Made by a program: the position numbers and the translations under genes. A DNA stretch of 7,088 nucleotides from Bacteroidota bacterium (GTDB lineage: Bacteria > Bacteroidota > Bacteroidia > NS11-12g > UBA955). The DNA lies in assembly GCA_030836345.1 (NCBI GenBank), contig JAURQA010000202.1, positions 1 to 7,088 on the forward strand, given 5' to 3'. Below are positions 1 through 6,645 of this stretch, piece after piece. The notes below the pieces were generated by a model, which was given only the letters and a program-made list of their open reading frames with translations, was not told the origin of the DNA and made no database searches. Numbering within the stretch: the stretch's first letter is position 1; each line of letters opens with the position of its first letter.

Positions 1-39
1 AGCACGTATTTTGCATACAAAAGTACGGAATACTTATTC

Positions 40-1578
40 ATGCAATTTTTAGTAAAACTCCTTTTAATCTCCAGTTTTCTTTTGGTAACGGGGCAGTCCT
101 TTGCTCAGCCCATTGGACTTCGTGCTGATAAGATGACAGGGGTTAAGAACGGAGATAAAACGCTGCAGTACTTGGTGGGTAATGTTAGCTTTGATCAAAA
201 CGGTTCTACTGTCATATGCGATAAGGCTGAATATGATAATGAGACGAAAGATTTATTGGGTAAAGGGAATGTTAGAATATATAGCACAGATGGCGTTAAT
301 ATAACAGGAGGTACCCTAACATTTAATGATTTTACGAAAGTGGCTCGTGTTTCTGGCAATGTAAAACTTGTAGATGGAAGCAGGAATTTGACTGCTCCTT
401 TTATTGTATATAATACCAAATCTAAAGTGGGTTATTATGGCGGTGGCGGAAGAATTATTGATGGGAAACAAACCTTAACCAGTAAAACGGGATCCTACAA
501 CTCAGAAGCCAAGACCTTGTACTTTAAGGGAGATGTTGTTTTAAAGCATCCAGATTATACCGTTAGGGCAGATACGCTGCAGTATAGAACAAACAGCAAG
601 ACGGCCTATTTTTATAAGTACACTGAAATTACAGACGGCAAGGCAAAAATATTTTGTAATAATGGATGGTATCAAACCGAAAATGGAAAGGCTAATTTTA
701 CAAACGGAGCCGCCATATACAGCCAAGGTCAAATTATTAAGTCTGACACATTAACATTTGATCGAGAATCAGGAGAAGGCTATGCTTTTGGAAATATGTG
801 GGTGAAGGATACCTCTGAGCAAATGATTTTATTCGGTAAGAAGGGCTATTACAATCAAAAAAAGAAAATCACTAAAATAATGAATGAAGCTCTCTTACAT
901 CGCATGGGCGATACTAAGGATAGTTTATTCATGAGAGCGGATACTTTCTTGTACAGCAATGATACTTTAGCCAAGAGAAGGAAATTGCTTGCGCTCCGCT
1001 CTGTTCGGATATGGCAGCCGCAATTTAGTGGTTTTTGCGACAGTTTAAAATACAATATGGAAGATAGCGTTATTCGTTTTTTTGGATCTCCTGTTTTATA
1101 TAATGAAACGGCTCAATTAAGTGCCGATTCCATGCGTATGAAAATGCAAAACAATCAGCTAAAAACCATGTGGATGTATCAGAATGCAATGAATGTGCTT
1201 AAAGAAGATTCAAATAAGTTCAGTCAAATTGTTGGGAATACCATCATCAATTACTTTGAAGATGGATCGAAGGATTTAACTCTCTCTCATGTGATAGGGA
1301 ACTGTGAAAGTATTTATTTTATCCGTGAAAAAGACTCTGTTATTTCGAGTGCCAATAGAGTGTCCAGCAGCGAGATGAAGATAATAATGCAAGAACGAAA
1401 AGTGGCTCAAATTAAGATGTTTGGCAAGCCAAAGGGCAATTTGTTCCCCATGGATCAGTTCTCTCCTGATCGATCCAGGCTCTCTACGTTCTTTTGGAAA
1501 CCTGAAGATAAGCCCCGACCCAGTGAGTTTGCTGCTCCCTATTTAGAACCAAATATAGGTCTAAGGCTGAGGCAATAG
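40..1578 (+). CDS. OstA-like secreted protein (LptA/OstA superfamily), envelope biogenesis
   Basis: This 512-residue protein starts with a clear signal peptide: K6, a hydrophobic core at about 7-17, and a likely cut after S20-F21-A22. The mature part is built of repeated beta units of about 25-30 residues that read roughly as 'D/A-x-L-x-Y/F-x-x-x-x-K-x-A-x-x-x-G-N-V'. Examples are at residues 63-78, 91-108, 151-166, 178-195, 209-224, 236-253 and 301-308, and degenerate copies continue towards the C-terminus. This pattern is typical of the OstA/LptA beta-jellyroll superfamily, whose members bind lipopolysaccharide in the periplasm. The long form is common in Bacteroidota and is usually annotated 'OstA-like protein'. 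There is no C-terminal barrel like that of LptD, so a soluble periplasmic role in LPS or lipid transport is inferred. The reading frame stays open to the window edge upstream of 40; the signal peptide is what fixes the start. No strong ribosome binding site is visible. Confidence 0.85.
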   Translation: MQFLVKLLLISSFLLVTGQSFAQPIGLRADKMTGVKNGDKTLQYLVGNVSFDQNGSTVICDKAEYDNETKDLLGKGNVRIYSTDGVNITGGTLTFNDFTKVARVSGNVKLVDGSRNLTAPFIVYNTKSKVGYYGGGGRIIDGKQTLTSKTGSYNSEAKTLYFKGDVVLKHPDYTVRADTLQYRTNSKTAYFYKYTEITDGKAKIFCNNGWYQTENGKANFTNGAAIYSQGQIIKSDTLTFDRESGEGYAFGNMWVKDTSEQMILFGKKGYYNQKKKITKIMNEALLHRMGDTKDSLFMRADTFLYSNDTLAKRRKLLALRSVRIWQPQFSGFCDSLKYNMEDSVIRFFGSPVLYNETAQLSADSMRMKMQNNQLKTMWMYQNAMNVLKEDSNKFSQIVGNTIINYFEDGSKDLTLSHVIGNCESIYFIREKDSVISSANRVSSSEMKIIMQERKVAQIKMFGKPKGNLFPMDQFSPDRSRLSTFFWKPEDKPRPSEFAAPYLEPNIGLRLRQ

Positions 1579-1652
1579 CATTTTGGTCGTTGTTTTATGG
1601 AAATAAATCGTGGAATATGTCATACTTTAATTAATCCTACTTTTTTTTGTAC

Positions 1653-4136
1653 GTGAAATTTTTTATAGCACTTCTTTTTGTTTTGGGGACATGCACTAAT
1701 GTTTTTGCTCAATTTCACAAATTTTCTGGGCTTGTTGCCGACACCAGTTTATCTCCCATACCGCTGGTTGAGATCTACTTAAAAGAAGGGCAGAAAATTG
1801 CAGAGACGGATAATTTAGGGCAGTACGAATGTCAATTACTTCCAGGCAATTACACCGTTATTTTTTCGCATAACGAGTATAAATCATTTCAACTAAATGT
1901 AACCATTCAGGCGGCTTCCGATACCGCTAATGTTATTCTTCAAAATGAAATTGCCAGAATGGGTCAAATAAAAATGTACTCCAAGCGGGTGGATATGGGA
2001 CCTGAATTTATGAAAAAGGCCATTGCCCAAAGAATTTTTTGGGAGAAGCGGCAGCCCAATCACTCCGTTAATATTTATGTAAAAGCATTTGAAGATAACT
2101 TTGGGAAGAAGAAAAAAGTCAAGCCCGTAAAAATGGACGAAGAGCTAGATCCTGACGTTATTGCCCGTAAGAAAAGAGAGCAGGAAGAGGCGAAGTTTAT
2201 GCGCTATAAAAGTTTTGCCGAAGTCGTAATCAATAAAGATTTTGCACAGCCAAATCTAAGAAAAGAGAAAAGAACCGGAGTAAAAAAAATAGGGGATACC
2301 TATGGTTTATTCTATCTCTCCACCTTTGATGGAGATTTTAATTTTTATAAAAATTTAGTTCGTATTCCGGCACTAAACAAATTACCTGTTTTATCTCCAT
2401 TGGCAAACACCGCTTTGCTCGCTTATAAATTTTCTTTTACTGGGAGTTTTACCGATTCTGCCTTAGGACGTATTTTGACAATTTCGGTAAAACCGAGGCT
2501 TACTTCCAATTCTGTATTTGAGGGAGAAATACAATTGGTGGATACTTCTTTTGCCATTTACCGGGTGAATTTAAAATTCCCTAAAAATCAATTAAATGAA
2601 TACAGTGGCTTTTCGATAGACCAGACCTACTCGTTTTACCCAGACAGCTTATGGACCATTGCCCATCAGCGGTTTGATTATTATACCAAGGCCGGAAAGG
2701 CCGAGTATATCGGGTATAGTAATGTAGTGTACAAGGATTATGAAATTAACAAAATCTTTCCGAAAAGGCACTTTAATTTGGAATTGGGGAGTACCAGCCA
2801 GGGGGCCTACGAAAAAGATAGTGCTTTCTGGGTGGGGACAAGAGCGGTGCTATTAAATCCTATAGAATCTATGTTTATTCAAAAATCGGATAGTGCCAAA
2901 AGAGCGCGAGAAAGCGACTGGTATTTAGATAGTATTGAGGATAAAACAAATAAAGTTACCTTGTCTTCACTTTTTCTTGACGGCCAAGAATACAGCAACC
3001 GCAAAAGAGGGTTGGATCTGTTTTTTGTCCCATTAATAACGGTTTATCAGCCTTGGTGGCCTGGGGGAGATCGCTTTTCAATCATTAATACCATACGGAA
3101 AGAGTTTAAGAACAAGAAGTGGTTTCGGTTGGTAGAGAATCTGAATTATGGGTATAGAAATAAAGACCTTCAAGGCAATATTCGGTTTTTAACCAGATAC
3201 GATCCTTTTAAGCAGGGGTTTATTAGTGTGAATATGGGGCGAGAGTTCAGTTTTATTAATCAAAACGCAGCTTTTATTGACTTAGCAAGGCGGGATAATG
3301 TTTATAGGCATGAGCATATTACTGTTTACCATAGGCAAGAATATTTGAATGGTTTGGTCGGAAGAGTAGAAGCATCTTACAGCAAAAGGAGTGATATAAG
3401 TGATGTGAAATTATCGCCAGATGGCTTAGCAGATAGCCTTTTTGAAAATAACATAGTACTTCCCTTTGCATCCAATCGAGCTTTTTACGCAAATTTTCGT
3501 TTGTCTTACACTCCAGCTCAAAAATATTTGCGTGAACCCAAAGAAAAAATCATCATAGGGAGTCGGTGGCCTACTTTTTACGTAGACTTTAAGAAAGCAA
3601 TTCCTGGAGTCTTTAATTCAGATATTGATTTTGAATTTTTGGATTTTGGAATAAAACAAGAAGTAAGTTTAGGTATGCTTGGTTTTAGCCAGTACAATCT
3701 TAAAATGGGATCATTTTTAAGAAATAAAAATGTTTCTCCCGTCGATTATAAGTACCAGCGGCGCGGTGATATTTTTGTTTTCACAAACCCCATGTATGCT
3801 TTTCAAACTTTGGATAGCACATTTAATACTTTTGGTAAATTCTTAGAGGGTCATTACCGCCACCGTTTTGAGGGTGCACTCCTGAACAAAATTCCTTTTG
3901 TTAAAAAATTGCGCATTAGAGAAACCGCTGGAGGTTCCGTTCTAGTTGCACCTGAGCGCAGGAATATGTTTTTTGGAGAACTATATGCAGGTATTGATAA
4001 AATCATTCGCATTCGAAAACAGCTGTTTAAACTAGGTTTATACTATGCAGTAGGTTATTCAAATATTTTTGACAAACCCAATTATGGGTTTAAATTAAAT
4101 TTAGAATTTTACGATAGAGTGGATAATTCTTGGTAA
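1653..4136 (+). CDS. DUF5686 / carboxypeptidase-regulatory-like domain outer-membrane protein
   Basis: This protein of about 827 residues has a signal peptide (K2, hydrophobic 3-12, cut near V17-F18-A19 before Q20). A carboxypeptidase-D-regulatory-like beta-sandwich follows at about 22-98, with the 'G-x-V-x-D ... P-L-x-x-V-x-I ... T-D-x-x-G-x-Y' pattern. A DUF5686-type region continues from about 105 to the end. The second half alternates aromatic and polar residues like an outer-membrane beta-barrel and ends in a terminal tryptophan, as barrel proteins often do. A lysine- and glutamate-rich stretch lies at about 145-185. The family is widespread in Bacteroidota; its function is not established, so no role is assigned beyond the outer membrane. 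An in-frame stop at 1632-1634 leaves only TTG 1647 or GTG 1653 as starts near the signal peptide. GTG 1653 is chosen because it gives the compact M-K-F-F start. It may be cotranscribed with the upstream OstA-like gene, 74 bases away. Confidence 0.82.
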   Translation: MKFFIALLFVLGTCTNVFAQFHKFSGLVADTSLSPIPLVEIYLKEGQKIAETDNLGQYECQLLPGNYTVIFSHNEYKSFQLNVTIQAASDTANVILQNEIARMGQIKMYSKRVDMGPEFMKKAIAQRIFWEKRQPNHSVNIYVKAFEDNFGKKKKVKPVKMDEELDPDVIARKKREQEEAKFMRYKSFAEVVINKDFAQPNLRKEKRTGVKKIGDTYGLFYLSTFDGDFNFYKNLVRIPALNKLPVLSPLANTALLAYKFSFTGSFTDSALGRILTISVKPRLTSNSVFEGEIQLVDTSFAIYRVNLKFPKNQLNEYSGFSIDQTYSFYPDSLWTIAHQRFDYYTKAGKAEYIGYSNVVYKDYEINKIFPKRHFNLELGSTSQGAYEKDSAFWVGTRAVLLNPIESMFIQKSDSAKRARESDWYLDSIEDKTNKVTLSSLFLDGQEYSNRKRGLDLFFVPLITVYQPWWPGGDRFSIINTIRKEFKNKKWFRLVENLNYGYRNKDLQGNIRFLTRYDPFKQGFISVNMGREFSFINQNAAFIDLARRDNVYRHEHITVYHRQEYLNGLVGRVEASYSKRSDISDVKLSPDGLADSLFENNIVLPFASNRAFYANFRLSYTPAQKYLREPKEKIIIGSRWPTFYVDFKKAIPGVFNSDIDFEFLDFGIKQEVSLGMLGFSQYNLKMGSFLRNKNVSPVDYKYQRRGDIFVFTNPMYAFQTLDSTFNTFGKFLEGHYRHRFEGALLNKIPFVKKLRIRETAGGSVLVAPERRNMFFGELYAGIDKIIRIRKQLFKLGLYYAVGYSNIFDKPNYGFKLNLEFYDRVDNSW

Positions 4137-4147
4137 ACTTTGGATAG

Positions 4148-4182
4148 ACTAATAAATTAATCAGTATTTTCAATTAGAATTG
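4148..4182. repeat. two adjacent inverted repeats upstream of crtI
   Basis: The gap before crtI holds two dyads. The first, 4148-4165, is an 18-base imperfect palindrome (ACTAATAAATTAATCAGT) in which 7 of 9 position pairs are complementary. The second, 4171-4182, is CAATT-AG-AATTG with perfect 5-base arms. The two are 5 bases apart and lie 50-84 bases before the crtI start. They could be operator sites for a regulator of the carotenoid genes. Both are AT-rich, so chance is a real alternative. The first would make only a weak hairpin and is not followed by a long T-run, so it does not look like a good terminator for the upstream gene. Confidence 0.3.
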
Positions 4183-4208
4183 CAGTATCTATTGAACATT
4201 CTATTTGT

Positions 4209-4216
4209 TATTATTG
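4209..4216 (+). promoter_or_regulatory. possible -7 promoter element for crtI-crtB
   Basis: TATTATTG differs from the Bacteroidota -7 consensus TAnnTTTG at one position and lies 15 bases before the crtI start codon, which would give a very short leader. No TTG at the usual -33 spacing is present: TTG 4180-4182 is 26 bases upstream and TTG 4192-4194 is 14 bases upstream. The location is reasonable because a promoter for the carotenoid pair should lie in this gap, but the match is weak. Confidence 0.22.
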
Positions 4217-4231
4217 TTAAATAAGTGACGA

Positions 4232-5704
4232 ATGAACAAAACAGCCTTAATTATTGGAAGCGGACTGGGAGGATTAGCCACAGCTCTTAGATTAGAAAAG
4301 AATGGTTATTCCGTGCGAATCATAGAGAAAGAAAAAACTGCTGGGGGACGTCTAAATATCTTAGAAAAAGACGGATTTACTTTTGATATTGGACCTTCTT
4401 TCTTTAGCATGAGTTATGAGTTTAAAGAGCTATTTGATTATCTAGAAATAGACATTCCTTTTGAGTTAAATGAGCTAAACCCTCTTTACACAGTATTTAT
4501 CGAGGGAAATGAAAAGCCTTACAAAATCTATAAAGATTTAGATAAATTAGCGGCAGAATTTAAACACATAGAACCCAATTTTAAGAAAGAGGTGAAAAAA
4601 TACCTTTTGGGTGCAAAAAATGTATTTCATGATACAGAATATAAAATAATTAAACGAAATTTCGACAACCTCTGGCAATACATGATTAGCATGTCCAAGG
4701 TTCCTAAGAAACATTTGCCTAAAATGTTCAGAACCTTTTGGGGAGAATTAGAGCGTTATTTCGAAAGTGAAGATGTAAAAATAATTTTTTCCTTAGTCGC
4801 CTTCTTTTTAGGGGCAACTCCGTTTAACACTCCAGCCGTTTATGGCTTGCTTAATTATACAGAACTTGAGCACGATGGATATTGGAATGTTAAAGGGGGA
4901 TTGTATAATATTGTGCGAGGTATTTTGGGTCTCATGAAAGAGCGCGATGTAGAAATCACCTACAGTACGGAGATTAAAAATGTAGAATACAAGAACAACG
5001 AGATTAATGGATTCATAGACCAAAACGGTAAGAAATGGGAAGCTGACGTATATGTAGTTAATGCAGATGCAGCCGCTTTTCGTGGGAAAATGCTAGGTAG
5101 GAAAAAATATTCAGAGAAAAAATTGGATAAAATGGACTGGACCTTATCTCCATTTACCATTTATCTCGGGGTGAAAGGAAAGATTCCAGGTATCGAACAT
5201 CATAACTACTTCTTGGGAGATAATTTTAAGGAATATGCAGATACCATTTTTAGAACAGAAGTTACCCCTCAAAAACCCTATTACTATGTGAATGTTGCTT
5301 CAAAAAGCAATCCAAATTGCGCGCCCGAAGGCCATGAGAATATATTTATTCTTTGCCCAGTTCCAGATTTGAGAGTGAAACCAGATTGGAGTGACGCACA
5401 GCAATTAGCAGATGAAATAATAGAAGATCTTGGAACAAGAGTAGGTTATGATATTAAAAACAATGTCGTGAGTAAAACTATTTATTCGCCTACAGAATGG
5501 CAAGATATGTTTAACCTCTATAGAGGAAGCGGCTTAGGTTTGGCTCACGGCCTAAAACAAATAGGAGCTTTGCGACCCGCTAATAAGGACGAAGTATTTG
5601 ACAATGTATATTATGTGGGTGCCAGCACTCACCCCGGAACAGGTTTGCCAATTGTTGTTATAGGTTCCAGGTTAGTTACTGAAAGGATATTAAATGAGCA
5701 TTGA
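4232..5704 (+). CDS. crtI: phytoene desaturase (CrtI family)
   Basis: This 490-residue FAD-dependent enzyme is of usual CrtI length. It removes hydrogen from phytoene in successive steps, normally to lycopene, and works at the membrane. The N-terminus carries the dinucleotide-binding fold: G-S-G-L-G-G at residues 9-14, the acidic residue E32 at the end of the second strand, then G-G-R at 38-40 and F-D-I-G-P-S at 51-56. The mid-region has H-D-G-Y-W-N-V-K-G-G at 214-223, matching the family's 'P-K-G-G' block. The C-terminal signature V-G-A-S-T-H-P-G-T-G-L-P is at 462-473. The crtB gene follows with an 11-base overlap, which supports a phytoene substrate. Related desaturases (CrtD, CrtN) share these motifs, so the number of desaturation steps cannot be read from sequence alone. 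The ATG at 4232 sits directly before the nucleotide-binding strand, as expected. No clear ribosome binding site precedes it. Confidence 0.9.
   Translation: MNKTALIIGSGLGGLATALRLEKNGYSVRIIEKEKTAGGRLNILEKDGFTFDIGPSFFSMSYEFKELFDYLEIDIPFELNELNPLYTVFIEGNEKPYKIYKDLDKLAAEFKHIEPNFKKEVKKYLLGAKNVFHDTEYKIIKRNFDNLWQYMISMSKVPKKHLPKMFRTFWGELERYFESEDVKIIFSLVAFFLGATPFNTPAVYGLLNYTELEHDGYWNVKGGLYNIVRGILGLMKERDVEITYSTEIKNVEYKNNEINGFIDQNGKKWEADVYVVNADAAAFRGKMLGRKKYSEKKLDKMDWTLSPFTIYLGVKGKIPGIEHHNYFLGDNFKEYADTIFRTEVTPQKPYYYVNVASKSNPNCAPEGHENIFILCPVPDLRVKPDWSDAQQLADEIIEDLGTRVGYDIKNNVVSKTIYSPTEWQDMFNLYRGSGLGLAHGLKQIGALRPANKDEVFDNVYYVGASTHPGTGLPIVVIGSRLVTERILNEH
5682..5687 (+). promoter_or_regulatory. ribosome binding site of crtB inside the crtI end
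   Basis: AAAGGA ends 6 bases before the crtB ATG at 5694 and lies within the last codons of crtI. It is the clearest Shine-Dalgarno-like sequence in the window; the other starts lack a good one. It supports the 5694 start and suggests crtB is translated by reinitiation or coupling as ribosomes finish crtI. Confidence 0.55.
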
Positions 5705-6512
5705 TTTATTCCACAAATCTAGCGAAGACTGCAGTCGACGAATTGCGCTAAACTACAGCACGAGCTTCTCATTGGGTATTCGAATGTTGGCCGTAGATGT
5801 TAGACCAGACGTATTTAACATATATGGAATAGTTCGAGTAGCTGATGAAATTGTGGATACTATGCATGAATTCGACAAAGAAACCTTACTCAAGGATTTT
5901 AAGAGAGAAACGTATTTAGCTATAGAAAAAGGCATCAGTACAAATCCCATTCTAAACTCATTTCAAAGAACTGCAAATAAATATAATATTGGTAAGGAGC
6001 TTATAGAGCCTTTTTTCAATAGCATGGAAGAAGATTTAGAAACCAATGTTCACAATAGCGATTCATATAGCGAATACATATATGGAAGTGCAGAAGTTGT
6101 AGGCCTCATGTGCCTCAAGGTTTTTTGCAACGGGGATCAAGAAAGCTACCAAGAATTAATGCCATATGCAAAATCGTTAGGAGCTGCTTTCCAGAAAGTT
6201 AATTTTTTGAGAGACATAAAATCAGATTTAGAAGAAAGAGGAAGAAGTTATTTTCCAGATGTAAATTTTGATTTGTTTACAGAAGCAGATAAAGATTTTA
6301 TCGTCGAGGATATCAAAGAAGACTTTAACCATGCGCTTATTGGGATAAAAATGCTGCCACAAGGCTGCAAAAAAGGAGTTTATACTGCGTATGTATACTA
6401 CCTAGAGCTGCTTGAGAAAATTGAAAAAACGCAGGCGCCTCAGATCCTCAACGAGCGAATCCGAATTCCAAACTATCGAAAAATGCTACTACTCGCCAAA
6501 AGTTATTTTTAA
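5694..6512 (+). CDS. crtB: phytoene synthase (CrtB, squalene/phytoene synthase family)
   Basis: This 272-residue protein is slightly short but within the range for bacterial phytoene synthases. It joins two geranylgeranyl diphosphates to give phytoene, the first committed step of C40 carotenoid synthesis. Visible family blocks are Y-S-T-S-F-S-L-G at 21-28, the first aspartate-rich motif D-E-I-V-D at 51-55, Y-I-Y-G-S-A-E-V-V-G-L-M at 128-139, and the second motif in F-L-R-D-I-K-S-D at 171-178. The last is followed by E-R-G-R-S-Y-F-P at 181-188. The aspartates of both motifs bind the magnesium ions and diphosphates, and all are present, so the enzyme should be active. The start codon lies inside the end of crtI, which fits translational coupling. 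A C30 synthase (CrtM type) is a less likely alternative; the crtI-crtB order and motif wording favour the C40 enzyme. The gene ends in TAA followed closely by another in-frame TAA-rich stretch. Confidence 0.92.
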   Translation: MSIDLFHKSSEDCSRRIALNYSTSFSLGIRMLAVDVRPDVFNIYGIVRVADEIVDTMHEFDKETLLKDFKRETYLAIEKGISTNPILNSFQRTANKYNIGKELIEPFFNSMEEDLETNVHNSDSYSEYIYGSAEVVGLMCLKVFCNGDQESYQELMPYAKSLGAAFQKVNFLRDIKSDLEERGRSYFPDVNFDLFTEADKDFIVEDIKEDFNHALIGIKMLPQGCKKGVYTAYVYYLELLEKIEKTQAPQILNERIRIPNYRKMLLLAKSYF

Positions 6513-6631
6513 TAAGCCATTATAAAAAGAAGGGTAGTCCTCTGTAAAACGATAGATCTTTTTTAAAGCGTTCCTTTTCTATGCTTATTCAAATTTTAGC
6601 AATTTTTTTAAAATAGCATCCAAGTGTTGTA

Positions 6632-6639
6632 TATTTTTG
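6632..6639 (+). promoter_or_regulatory. -7 promoter element of lhgO (TAnnTTTG match)
   Basis: TATTTTTG matches the Bacteroidota sigma-factor -7 consensus TAnnTTTG exactly and ends 6 bases before the lhgO ATG. No good TTG -33 element is seen 17-23 bases upstream, where the sequence is a T-run and A-rich. If used, transcription would begin within a few bases of the start codon, so the message would be leaderless or nearly so. It suggests lhgO is transcribed separately from crtI-crtB. Confidence 0.38.
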
Positions 6640-6645
6640 CCAAGC

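Noticed and set aside
7..13. TATTTTG before the first gene, resembling a TAnnTTTG -7 element
   Set aside because: It is one T short of the consensus and the -33 region lies outside the window; the reading frame is also open through it, so it cannot be supported as a promoter.
195..419. Minus-strand open frames of 63-74 codons inside the large genes (also at 541-732, 855-1055, 4808-5160, 5753-5950)
   Set aside because: They lie wholly inside well-supported genes on the other strand, have no recognisable domains, and are shadows of those genes.
1653..1712. Cysteine at residue 14 of the DUF5686 protein as a lipoprotein attachment site
   Set aside because: The preceding L-G-T does not fit a good lipobox, and a normal signal peptidase I site (V-F-A before Q20) lies a few residues later.
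3805..4147. Exact 13-base direct repeat AAACTTTGGATAG at 3805-3817 and 4135-4147
   Set aside because: One repeat of this length is near chance expectation in 7 kb of AT-rich sequence, and the copies have no shared context (one inside the coding region, one across the stop codon).
6524..6564. Possible terminator after crtB: small stem AGAAGG/CCTCT with a bulge, followed later by a six-T run
   Set aside because: The stem has only about five pairs with a bulged base, and the T-run at 6559-6564 begins 15 bases after the stem, so it does not fit a normal intrinsic terminator.
6593..6614. AT-only inverted repeat ATTTTA...TAAAAT before lhgO
   Set aside because: Six A/T pairs with a ten-base loop make a very weak structure and are expected by chance in this composition.
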